Position numbers and translations under genes: made by a program
The notes under the pieces: model-generated
What the model saw: the letters and a program-made list of their open reading frames with translations, nothing else
What the model was told of the DNA's origin: nothing
Databases searched by the model: none
Source: an uncultured Lachnospiraceae bacterium
Lineage (GTDB): Bacteria; Bacillota; Clostridia; Lachnospirales; Lachnospiraceae
DNA: 64,000 nt
Direction of reading: 5' to 3'
Assembly (NCBI GenBank): GCA_947630805.1
Contig: CANRIV010000002.1
Location: 62,001 to 126,000, forward strand
In this document: positions 8,566-16,223 of the stretch, one piece after another
Numbering within the stretch: position 1 is the first letter of the stretch
Layout of the letters: every line of letters starts with the position of its first letter

Positions 8566-8630
8566 CATATGAAATACCTCATGTGTTTCATATTTATCCC
8601 TTTTAAAACGATAAAGGATAACCGTACATA
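8566..8630 (+). repeat. Two hairpin modules shared with the region after rpsT
   Basis: Module A pairs 8567-8577 with 8583-8593 (11 pairs, one of them U-G; core ATGAAAtAC / GTgTTTCAT). Module B is the stretch around AAACGATAAAGGATAACCGT (8606-8625). Close relatives of both occur at 62674-62779 in the opposite order, where B forms a perfect 12-bp hairpin. They look like dispersed extragenic elements. Confidence 0.6.
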
Positions 8631-8652
8631 AAAATAAAAGCAAAAGTATTAG

Positions 8653-8686
8653 AAAAAGAAACTTCTAAAAGGAAGTTTCTTTTTTT
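8653..8686 (+). terminator. Terminator after the cytidylate kinase-like gene
   Basis: AAAAAGAAACTTC (8653-8665) pairs with GAAGTTTCTTTTT (8672-8684) around a short loop, giving a 13-bp stem running straight into the T tract. Confidence 0.8.
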
Positions 8687-8812
8687 GCTTATGGTATAGA
8701 AGAAAAATCTGTGATAAAATAAAATAACAATGTTTTGATAGGAAACTGTTAAAACAAAGGAACGGGGTTTTATAAAAGTTGCTTAAAAAAATAAAAAATA
8801 CCAGGAGGATTT

Positions 8813-11800
8813 ATGACAAAGAAAACAAAACAGGTTTTTGCTGTTTTTCTGAGCGTGGCAATGATAGCATCGTCACTTTTTAATGGCTCTTTTACAGCAA
8901 AAGCTCAGGAGGATGATTCGCAGTATTTTACTTTTGTAAGTTATGCTAAAGATAATGCGGATGAATTAGAATCTTATAATGCGATTAGAGCAACGGCAGG
9001 AGAGTATGAAGCACAGATAGACGGTACGGATTATACGAATTACTCTTTAAGCACATCTGCCGGAGGCAATGCAACTGCTATGTGTGGAAGTGCAGATGCA
9101 AAGGGAATTATTGATGGAAATTCCGGTGGAGGCTTTCAGGCAAAGTCCAACAAGGATATCCAGGCAATGATTGTAGATATGCACAGAATCAGAAGCATCA
9201 GTATTTTGCAGCTGTCTTGGGAAGCAGCGTCAGCCAATACATATGCAATCGATTTTTCGCTGGATGGACAGACTTGGACGACGGTAGCTTATATCGAAAA
9301 TTGCACGAAGAAAGGAAACCGTTGTGATCAGATTCAGCTTGTGACGGCACAAAATACAAGATATATCCGGATTCAGGGATTCAAGAGAAGTCTGGGATAT
9401 GCCTATAACTTATACGAGATTAGTGCATTTTCAGCGACCGGAAAAGCGGATGGCGCAAATCCGATTGCAGCATACACTTATACAGAAGAACAGCAGCAGG
9501 CTGTTGATAATGCTGTCAGAGAAGACGAATCAGAGTCGGAATCTCTGGCGCAATGGGAAGAATATCAGAAATCACTTTCCAAATATGTCGATACGGATGT
9601 GAATATAGCAAAAGGCGCGAAAGTATATCCATCCAGCTATTACAATAATGAAGGAAAACCGGATCAGCTGACTGACGGAAATCTTTCCAAGCAGGCAACT
9701 ACCGCTAAAATTTCCAAAGATAATCCTACGGAATATTTTATTATTGATTTGGGAAAAGAAATAACCGTGAGTGATATTGATAAAATTTTTATCAATTATG
9801 TTTCTAATTCAGGCACTTGGGGAAAAGACGGATTTAAGTTGTATGCCTCGAATGTGCTGGATATGGAGATGACTCAGGTTTCCTACAATGAAAATACGAC
9901 ATTGGAAGTAGTCGGCACAGATAATACCGCATGGAGCGTTCTGTATGAAGAAAACAATTTAAGTAATTGTGAAAATCAAAATTATTATCAGACGTTTCAT
10001 TCCGATTATGCGGGTAGTTTCCGTTATATTAAATTAGAATATACATATAAGAACAGTGAGCGTGCCTGGGGAATTCAGATCAATGAGTTTGCTCTGTATG
10101 CTCCTGTGGAGGAATCCACTACATCTGGAGATGTCGGGGAAGTACCGACTGAGCCAGAGACTCTCAGACCGGTTACGGAACCTGTCACAGTAGATGCTGA
10201 CAGTTCTGTAGACAGTATAAGATATCAATATAAATATGAGAATGCGGGATATGCCGCCGGTACAATCAGTGTATCCGGAAACAGTGATGAGAGATATTCT
10301 CTGTATTGGGGAACAGGAAACGAAGTAGACGGATACAGTGCCTTGACCAGAAATGGTGTGCCATACACTGCTCTTGGAGCCGTGGAAAGTACATCCGGAG
10401 AAGCTGTTTTTAAGGTAATTTCAGATTACACCGCGATTCCTCTGGGAGCGACAAGTCTTTTAGCATATGATGAAGAAAATAATCTTCAATATGCGTACGC
10501 CATTCCCCAGGAAAGACTATTGGATGACAGCACATATTCCTATACATTTGCTTCTGTAGGCGATCAGCATTACAACAGATATAATGCAAGCGGTACAGAT
10601 GATGCCCTGTATGCTTTTGATCATGCATTGAAATTTATTGATAATCAGGGGATTAAATTTGTGGCAGGTACTGGAGACATCAGCGCTCTTTCAGAAAAGA
10701 GTGCGTATACCAAATTTAAAGAGGCAGTGGGAGATTATTCTAATCTGACTGTTCTTACCTGCATTGGAAATCACGATTGTGTCAATGAAGGAAAGCAGTA
10801 TTTTAAGCAATACATTAATCAGGATGTATACCGTTATAAAGACGCAGGGGAGGCCGCTCAAAAAGAGAACGGAATATTGAATATAGCGGAAAATGAAATG
10901 GATTTTGTCTATTCACCAGAGGGAACAGATGACGTATTTGTTTTTCTGAATCAAAATGAAGACAGAACAAACAACTATACACAGGCAGAAGACATTTTAT
11001 ATGATGAACAGCTTGACTGGTTAGACGAACAGCTTTCCCACTATACCGACAGAAATGTATATCTTTATTTCCATACATATTTGTCTACAGATGCAAAAAG
11101 TGTGACCGGCTGTGTAGGAAATCTGATTAATAGTGGAAATGTATTTTATGATTTGACATATAATGTAAACGCTGCAGATGGAGAGAGATTCCGTTCTATT
11201 ATCAATAAATATCCAAACCTGACAATGTTTAATGGACATTCTCACTGGCTGTACTCTATGCAGATGTTTAACCCATATCTGAATATTGGAACATCCAGTG
11301 CCACTTCATTCAATAGCGCGCAGGCAACGATTGTTCACGTGGGAAGTATTACATCGCCACGCTACGTAGGGGTCACGGATACTTCCAGAACAGAGATGAA
11401 CAATAAAGCTTCGGAAGGTACCTTTACAGATGTCTATGATGATTACAAAATCTACACAGGAGTAGATTTTTGGAATGGACAGTATGAAGCATATGCAACA
11501 TATATTGATCCTGCATCATATACACCGGTACCGGAAATAAATCCGATAGAGCTTACTTCCTCACAGCTGACAGTAACTGCCAGCGATTATAACGAAATTA
11601 CTGTTTCTTGGGAAGAGACAGAAGAACAGAAGCAGATTGGACAGAAATATAATATTGAAATAAACGGAAGCCTTCTCAAAGAAAATGTGGAAGCAGGAAC
11701 TTATATTTTCGAGCAGGAAGCAGGACTGGCAACGGTGCGTGTTATCCCAATCATAGGTGAAAAATCAGGCATAGGGACCGTGAAAAGTGTAACGGTTGAA

Positions 11801-12853
11801 GCAGAGCCGGTTAGAATTCCTATTTCCGAAGAAAATGTTGTGCTTTCGGAAATTGTGCCGGTTTACAGTGGAAAGGAAATTACAATTCCTGTGTCTGTAT
11901 CTGTCGAAGGTGTTCTTCTGGCAGAAAATACGGATTACACATTATCTTACGAGAATCATGTCAATGCGGGGATTGCAAAAGTTACGGTAACCGGTATAGG
12001 ACAGTATAAGGGGACAGTGACAAAAGAATTTACGATTGCTCCAAAAAAATTGACTGACAGTGATATTATAATTGACGACACAAATCTGAAAGACGATTTA
12101 GAGTTCAATGGAAAAGACAGAACTCCAATTATAAAAATCAGTTATAATGGAATGAATCTAAACAGCATGGCAGATTTTACGATTCAATATAAGAATAATT
12201 TCTATCCGGGAACTGCTACTGTTACGATACAGGGAATTGAAAATTACAGCGGAACGATTGAAAGACAATTTAAAATTATTAAGAAACCGATTGGAAATGT
12301 GACTATCCGGACAAGTTTTGATCAAAATAATCAGCTTGTAATTCAGGTCAACAACGGAAGTTATGCCATGACGAAGGGAACAGACTACGACTATACGGTT
12401 GTTACAGATGAACAGGGTAATATAACGATTACCTTTACCGGTCTTGGCAACCATTATAGCGGAACATTTGTAAAAATTATTCCTGCGGAAGAAAATCCAA
12501 ACAGTCCGAAGGCAGGCACGACAGGAATATCTGATACCACGAATACAACAAATGGCACAACGACAGTGAAGAAAGTAAAACTGAAATCTGCCAAGAATGT
12601 AAAGGTGAGAAAGATAAAAATTACATGGAAAAAAATCAAAGGTGTGCAGGGATATAAAATCAGATATGCCGTAAATAAAAAAATGAAAAAGGCAAAGGTC
12701 AAGACCCTGAAAAAGAACAAGAAACAATATGTGCTTAAAAAACTAAAGAAAAATAAGACATATTATGTTCAGGTGTGTGCATATAAAATTTCGCAAGGAA
12801 AGACCAACTACGGAAAATGGAGCAAAAAGAAACGGGTTAAAATAAAAAAATAA
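8813..12853 (+). CDS. Giant secreted metallophosphoesterase with discoidin-like and C-terminal FN3-like domains
   Basis: The 1346-residue precursor begins with a signal peptide (charged start, hydrophobic core, TAKAQ near residue 30). Two F5/8 type C (discoidin-like) regions follow at about 80-215 and 265-430. A calcineurin-like phosphoesterase domain spans about 575-830, with its metal motifs in order: GDQHYN near 580, GTGDIS near 620, GNHD near 651 and NGHSHW near 807. Beta-sandwich repeats come next (about 920-1220), then a very lysine-rich fibronectin type III-like module (about 1260-1346). No LPXTG sortase signal or SLH domain is visible, so the cationic tail may hold it to the wall. The substrate is unknown; carbohydrate targeting by the N-terminal domains is an inference. 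CAGGAGGA precedes the ATG. Confidence 0.85.
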   Translation: MTKKTKQVFAVFLSVAMIASSLFNGSFTAKAQEDDSQYFTFVSYAKDNADELESYNAIRATAGEYEAQIDGTDYTNYSLSTSAGGNATAMCGSADAKGIIDGNSGGGFQAKSNKDIQAMIVDMHRIRSISILQLSWEAASANTYAIDFSLDGQTWTTVAYIENCTKKGNRCDQIQLVTAQNTRYIRIQGFKRSLGYAYNLYEISAFSATGKADGANPIAAYTYTEEQQQAVDNAVREDESESESLAQWEEYQKSLSKYVDTDVNIAKGAKVYPSSYYNNEGKPDQLTDGNLSKQATTAKISKDNPTEYFIIDLGKEITVSDIDKIFINYVSNSGTWGKDGFKLYASNVLDMEMTQVSYNENTTLEVVGTDNTAWSVLYEENNLSNCENQNYYQTFHSDYAGSFRYIKLEYTYKNSERAWGIQINEFALYAPVEESTTSGDVGEVPTEPETLRPVTEPVTVDADSSVDSIRYQYKYENAGYAAGTISVSGNSDERYSLYWGTGNEVDGYSALTRNGVPYTALGAVESTSGEAVFKVISDYTAIPLGATSLLAYDEENNLQYAYAIPQERLLDDSTYSYTFASVGDQHYNRYNASGTDDALYAFDHALKFIDNQGIKFVAGTGDISALSEKSAYTKFKEAVGDYSNLTVLTCIGNHDCVNEGKQYFKQYINQDVYRYKDAGEAAQKENGILNIAENEMDFVYSPEGTDDVFVFLNQNEDRTNNYTQAEDILYDEQLDWLDEQLSHYTDRNVYLYFHTYLSTDAKSVTGCVGNLINSGNVFYDLTYNVNAADGERFRSIINKYPNLTMFNGHSHWLYSMQMFNPYLNIGTSSATSFNSAQATIVHVGSITSPRYVGVTDTSRTEMNNKASEGTFTDVYDDYKIYTGVDFWNGQYEAYATYIDPASYTPVPEINPIELTSSQLTVTASDYNEITVSWEETEEQKQIGQKYNIEINGSLLKENVEAGTYIFEQEAGLATVRVIPIIGEKSGIGTVKSVTVEAEPVRIPISEENVVLSEIVPVYSGKEITIPVSVSVEGVLLAENTDYTLSYENHVNAGIAKVTVTGIGQYKGTVTKEFTIAPKKLTDSDIIIDDTNLKDDLEFNGKDRTPIIKISYNGMNLNSMADFTIQYKNNFYPGTATVTIQGIENYSGTIERQFKIIKKPIGNVTIRTSFDQNNQLVIQVNNGSYAMTKGTDYDYTVVTDEQGNITITFTGLGNHYSGTFVKIIPAEENPNSPKAGTTGISDTTNTTNGTTTVKKVKLKSAKNVKVRKIKITWKKIKGVQGYKIRYAVNKKMKKAKVKTLKKNKKQYVLKKLKKNKTYYVQVCAYKISQGKTNYGKWSKKKRVKIKK

Positions 12854-12873
12854 AAGACATAAGATAAATACAG

Positions 12874-12910
12874 AACACGCTTTGTAAAACTATCTGCAAA
12901 GCGTGTTTTG
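12874..12910 (+). terminator. Terminator after the metallophosphoesterase gene
   Basis: AACACGCTTTG (12874-12884) pairs perfectly with 12897-12907 around a 12-nt loop. A short T stretch overlaps the 3' arm. Confidence 0.65.
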
Positions 12911-12938
12911 TAAAATTAAAAAAGAAGGGAGAAGCAGT

Positions 12939-13355
12939 ATGGGTGAATTAATATTTAAAGGAATAAAGGTGGAGGAAATTGATCTGACGAATAAATTGGA
13001 GGGACAGGCGCAGCTGGATATTTCCCAGAGAGCAAATTTTAATGTGAAATATACAAACGATAATCTTCATTGTATGGCAAACCTTACGATAGACATGATG
13101 GAAAAAAATTCTCCTATGGATTTTAATTTTAAAATCAGCGTAACAGCATTTTTAGACTGCGAGCCCGGAATGGATAAGAGAGAAATTCATAAGAAAGCGT
13201 ATGATGAGATTTATCCGCATGTGCGGGCCTTAGTAACTACAATTATGGTCAATGCAGGATTGCCGCCGATTATTGTGCCAAAGGTCAAAATGGAAGAAGA
13301 AAATATAAAAATAGCCGGGGAAAAAGATTCCGGAGAGAGGCAGTTATACAGTTAA
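12939..13355 (+). CDS. SecB-like chaperone-fold protein
   Basis: The 138-residue soluble protein resembles SecB: beta-strand-rich N-terminal half, the stretch FKISVTAFLDCE, then YPHVRALVTTIMVNAGLPP followed by IIVPKV. The last part matches the SecB C-terminal signature in which a (F/Y)P-aromatic-R helix is followed by a G-x-P-P strand. SecB proper is proteobacterial and delivers unfolded preproteins; SecB-like proteins in Firmicutes are less understood and some pair with toxin-antitoxin systems. No toxin or antitoxin is adjacent here. The ATG at 12939 has AAGGGAGAAG upstream; a TTG at 12903 lies inside the preceding terminator. The placement is by motif only. Confidence 0.55.
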   Translation: MGELIFKGIKVEEIDLTNKLEGQAQLDISQRANFNVKYTNDNLHCMANLTIDMMEKNSPMDFNFKISVTAFLDCEPGMDKREIHKKAYDEIYPHVRALVTTIMVNAGLPPIIVPKVKMEEENIKIAGEKDSGERQLYS

Positions 13356-13456
13356 AAGGTTGTAAAAATGTTTTCACGGATTTTTGTGAAATTTTAAAAT
13401 TAAAAAAAAGTAAAAAAATAAGAAAAATAGTGTACAATTACCAATTTATTAAAAAT

Positions 13457-13484
13457 TTGACGGGAAGATATTGCATTTTATAGT
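13457..13484 (+). promoter_or_regulatory. Promoter of a candidate small RNA
   Basis: TTGACG at 13457-13462, a 16-bp spacer and TATAGT at 13479-13484. No reading frame follows before the terminator at 13605, so it appears to drive a non-coding transcript. Confidence 0.55.
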
Positions 13485-13489
13485 GAAAT

Positions 13490-13650
13490 ATTCACAAAAA
13501 AAATAATTGCAAAAAAGGATTATTGCAAAAAATGTTTTTAATTTTTAAACTAAAGGTGTATTAGATTTTTAGGTAACATAATAATCTAAACCCTTTCAAT
13601 TTTGTGGCATCTCGGAGTGTTCTGAGATGCCATTCCTGTTTTTATTTCTT
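13490..13650 (+). ncRNA. Candidate small RNA with nested stems and its own terminator
   Basis: The 13356-13873 gap (518 bp) has no convincing gene. Within it a promoter is followed by a roughly 150-nt A/U-rich stretch. There AAAGG (13552-13556) pairs with CCTTT (13592-13596) outside TTAGATT (13561-13567) / AATCTAA (13583-13589). A near-repeat, ATTGCAAAAAA, occurs at about 13506 and 13522. A strong hairpin pairs 13605-13613 with 13624-13632 and leads into CCTGTTTTTATTT. This matches no RNA family I recognise. It could instead be a leftover leader, but the next gene has its own promoter at 13782. Confidence 0.4.
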
Positions 13651-13781
13651 TTTCTGAAAATTCCTTGAAAATTTATATCTGTGAAACTTGTCTGTTTCAG
13701 GTAAAAAGGGATAGGAAAAGAAATCCCTGGCAGAAAGAAAATTCAGCTGGATAAAAAAGCAAAGATTTGTCGGAAATACTG

Positions 13782-13811
13782 TTGACGGGAAAAGGTAATT
13801 AGTGGTACAAT
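13782..13811 (+). promoter_or_regulatory. Promoter of the P-loop kinase gene
   Basis: TTGACG at 13782-13787, an 18-bp spacer and TACAAT at 13806-13811 with a TG one base before the -10 box. The implied start near 13818 lies downstream of the GTG at 13802, ruling that codon out as the translation start. Confidence 0.7.
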
Positions 13812-13873
13812 TTAGGAAAATTGGGCAAATTTTTAACGATTTTCGTTATCAGGATAAAAGAGGTAAAGATATT

Positions 13874-14449
13874 ATGAAGAAGTTAATTTTAGTAACATCG
13901 CCACCGGCATGTGGAAAAACATTTGTAACAAAAAAATTAGCAAAGGCTATGCCGAATTGTGTTTACCTTGATAAGGATTCGCTCATCGTACTATCGAAAC
14001 AGATTTTTGTAGTTGCAGGTGAGGAATACAACAGAAGTTCTGATTTCTTCGAAGCAGAAATCAGGGATTATGAATATGATTGTATTATGGAAATTGCAAT
14101 GGAAGCATTGGAATACAATGATACAGTGTTTATTAACGCACCGTACACCCGAGAGGTGAGAACTCCCGGATATATGGAAAAATTAAGACAGAAATTGTTA
14201 AAGAAAAAAGGAGCAGAGCTCGTAGTTGTATGGGTACAGTGCGATGTGGAAGTATGCAGACAGCGAATGATTGCCAGAAATTCTGACAGAGATACATGGA
14301 AGTTGGAACATTGGGATGAATATGTGCAAAGACTTGATTTTTCTGTTCCGGATGGTATAAAAAATCTGTTTCTATTTGACAATTCTTCGGATGATTTCTT
14401 CAAAGATTCCTTGGAAAAAGCAGTCAGCTATTTTAAAAATCTGAAATAA
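13874..14449 (+). CDS. P-loop kinase-like AAA ATPase (AAA_33 type)
   Basis: The 191-residue protein starts with LILVTSPPACGKTFVTKKLA, a Walker A motif of the small-molecule kinase type (PPACGKT). It has VYLDKDSL for the Walker B-like strand and VVWVQCDVEVCRQRM before a lid-like arginine-rich stretch. Such proteins phosphorylate nucleosides, sugars or tRNA ends, and no substrate can be assigned. The ATG at 13874 is chosen because the promoter at 13782-13811 places the transcript start after the earlier GTG. AGAGG lies about 10 bp upstream. It is monocistronic, with promoter and terminator close by. Confidence 0.7.
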   Translation: MKKLILVTSPPACGKTFVTKKLAKAMPNCVYLDKDSLIVLSKQIFVVAGEEYNRSSDFFEAEIRDYEYDCIMEIAMEALEYNDTVFINAPYTREVRTPGYMEKLRQKLLKKKGAELVVVWVQCDVEVCRQRMIARNSDRDTWKLEHWDEYVQRLDFSVPDGIKNLFLFDNSSDDFFKDSLEKAVSYFKNLK

Positions 14450-14456
14450 ATATCCA

Positions 14457-14538
14457 AAAAAGAAGTGCTTATGCGTATCGGTTAGAAAGGCCGGATGAGA
14501 GTTCGGCGAAAAAACGGTGCCCTCTTGCACTTCTTTTT
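14457..14538 (+). terminator. Long structured terminator, possibly a small RNA
   Basis: A 12-bp stem, AAAAAGAAGTGC (14457-14468) with 14527-14538, runs into a T tract but encloses 58 nt rather than a short loop. Inside it GCCGGAT (14490-14496) pairs with GTTCGGC (14501-14507), two G-U pairs included, around a GAGA tetraloop. It ends the kinase transcript. Confidence 0.6.
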
Positions 14539-14545
14539 GTATTAC

Positions 14546-14574
14546 TTGCGAAACGGATAAAAAAGAATTATAAT
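14546..14574 (+). promoter_or_regulatory. gltX promoter
   Basis: TTGCGA at 14546-14551, a 17-bp spacer and a perfect TATAAT at 14569-14574. Transcription would start about 50 bp before the gltX ATG, and no T-box is present in that short leader. Confidence 0.75.
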
Positions 14575-14631
14575 GAAAAACAGATTTTTGCCGAAAATAT
14601 GGCAGTAAATGATTGATTAGGAGATAATAAA

Positions 14632-16089
14632 ATGACAAGAGTTAGAACAAGATTTGCACCCAGTCCTACTGGAAAAATGCACGTAGGAAATCTCAGGACA
14701 GCGCTGTATGAATTTTTGATTGCAAAACATGCCGGAGGAGATTTTATTTTAAGAATAGAAGATACCGATAGAGAACGCTATGTAGAAGGCGCGGTTGATA
14801 TTATTTATAGAACGTTAGAACAGACCGGCCTGAAGCATGATGAAGGTCCGGATAAAGACAGAGGGTACGGACCTTATATTCAAAGCCAGCGTCAGGCATC
14901 AGGACTTTATCTGGAATATGCCAAAAAATTAATCGATTCCGGAAATGCGTATTACTGTTTTTGTGATAAAGAAAGACTTGCCTCTTTAAAGACGGAGGTG
15001 GGAGATGACGGAAAAGAGATAACAGTGTATGATAAGCACTGTTTAAATCTTACGCAGGAGGAAATCCAGGCAAATTTGGATGCGGGAAAACCATATGTAA
15101 TCCGGATGAATATGCCTGTCGAAGGCACGACCACATTTGTGGATGAATTGTATGGAGAGATTACGGTAGAAAATAAAGAATTGGATGATATGATACTGAT
15201 TAAATCAGATGGATATCCGACTTATAATTTTGCTAATGTGGTAGATGATCATTTGCAGAAAATTACACATGTAGTACGTGGAAACGAATATATTTCTTCT
15301 TCTCCAAAATATCAGAGACTGTATGAAGCGTTTGGATGGGAAGTTCCAAAGTATGTGCATCTGCCATTGATTACAGATGAAAACCATAAGAAGCTGAGTA
15401 AGCGGTCGGGTCACTCTTCTTACGAAGATTTGATTGAACAGGGATTTTTACCGGAAGCCATTGTGAATTATATTGCGCTGCTGGGGTGGAGCCCGGAAGA
15501 TAACCAGGAAATATTTTCTTTGGAGGAGTTGATTGCACAATTTGACTACCACAAGGTAAATAAGAGTCCGTCTGTCTTTGATCTTCAGAAATTGAAGTGG
15601 ATGAATGGAGAATATATCAAAGCAATGCAGCCGGACAGATTCTATGCGCTTGCTATGCCTTATATAAAAGAAGTGATTACAAAAGATTTGGATTTGAAAA
15701 AAATTCTTGATATGGTTAAGACCAGAATTGAAGTATTTCCTGAAATTGGAGCGATGGTAGATTTTTTCCAGGAACTTCCGGAGTATAGTCCTGAAATGTA
15801 TACCCATAAAAAAATGAAAACCAACGCTGAAAATTCTTTAGAAGTTCTCAGAGAACTATTGCCAATTTTGGAGGATACTGATGATTACTCTGTCAATGCA
15901 CTGCATGATTTAGTATTTGATTATATTGAAAAAAAAGGATGTAAAAACGGACAGGCGCTCTGGCCGCTTCGAACTGCGGTATCCGGAAAACAGATGACGC
16001 CGGCAGGTGCATTTGAGATTATGGAAGTAATTGGAAAAGAAGAGAGTCTTTTGAGAATTAAAATAGGAATTCGTATGTTAGAACAATAA
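14632..16089 (+). CDS. gltX: Glutamyl-tRNA synthetase
   Basis: The 485-residue class I aminoacyl-tRNA synthetase charges tRNA-Glu, and in organisms lacking glutaminyl-tRNA synthetase also tRNA-Gln. The HIGH motif appears as [14 protein letters not shown] at residues 8-21 and the KMSKS loop as KKLSKRSG near 257. The length is normal. The C-terminal anticodon-binding region ends with [13 protein letters not shown] short leader with its own promoter precedes it. It is followed by a helicase gene after 134 bp containing a perfect inverted repeat. Confidence 0.95.
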   Translation: MTRVRTRFAPSPTGKMHVGNLRTALYEFLIAKHAGGDFILRIEDTDRERYVEGAVDIIYRTLEQTGLKHDEGPDKDRGYGPYIQSQRQASGLYLEYAKKLIDSGNAYYCFCDKERLASLKTEVGDDGKEITVYDKHCLNLTQEEIQANLDAGKPYVIRMNMPVEGTTTFVDELYGEITVENKELDDMILIKSDGYPTYNFANVVDDHLQKITHVVRGNEYISSSPKYQRLYEAFGWEVPKYVHLPLITDENHKKLSKRSGHSSYEDLIEQGFLPEAIVNYIALLGWSPEDNQEIFSLEELIAQFDYHKVNKSPSVFDLQKLKWMNGEYIKAMQPDRFYALAMPYIKEVITKDLDLKKILDMVKTRIEVFPEIGAMVDFFQELPEYSPEMYTHKKMKTNAENSLEVLRELLPILEDTDDYSVNALHDLVFDYIEKKGCKNGQALWPLRTAVSGKQMTPAGAFEIMEVIGKEESLLRIKIGIRMLEQ

Positions 16090-16145
16090 AGATTCCAATT
16101 TTTAGAATAAGCGAGTGATTCGTATCATTTTAAGCACGCAGTTTT

Positions 16146-16173
16146 GGAAAATCTGTTTACAAACAGATTTTCC
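16146..16173. repeat. Perfect 28-bp inverted repeat between gltX and the helicase gene
   Basis: GGAAAATCTGTTT (16146-16158) and its exact complement (16161-16173) are separated by 2 bp. No T run follows, so it is a poor intrinsic terminator. It may be an operator, or a hairpin protecting the end of the gltX mRNA. Confidence 0.6.
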
Positions 16174-16205
16174 GGTGCTAGACTGTATATGCTGCTTGGA
16201 GAGGC

Positions 16206-16222
16206 ACAACCGGAAAGGTTGT
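16206..16222 (+). promoter_or_regulatory. Hairpin presenting the helicase ribosome binding site
   Basis: ACAACC (16206-16211) pairs with GGTTGT (16217-16222) immediately before the ATG at 16224. The only Shine-Dalgarno-like bases, GGAAAGG, occupy the loop and 3' arm. This could limit or tune translation. Confidence 0.4.
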
Positions 16223-16223
16223 T

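Noticed and set aside
12158-12727. 189-codon minus-strand frame at the end of the metallophosphoesterase gene
   Set aside because: It arises from the complement of lysine-rich codons (Phe/Leu runs).
8813-12853. Sortase-anchored adhesin
   Set aside because: No LPXTG-type motif, hydrophobic tail or charged end; the C-terminus is a lysine-rich folded module.
14490-14511. Hammerhead ribozyme core (GATGA ... GAAA)
   Set aside because: Position 4 is G and stem II would not pair; a simple tetraloop hairpin fits better.
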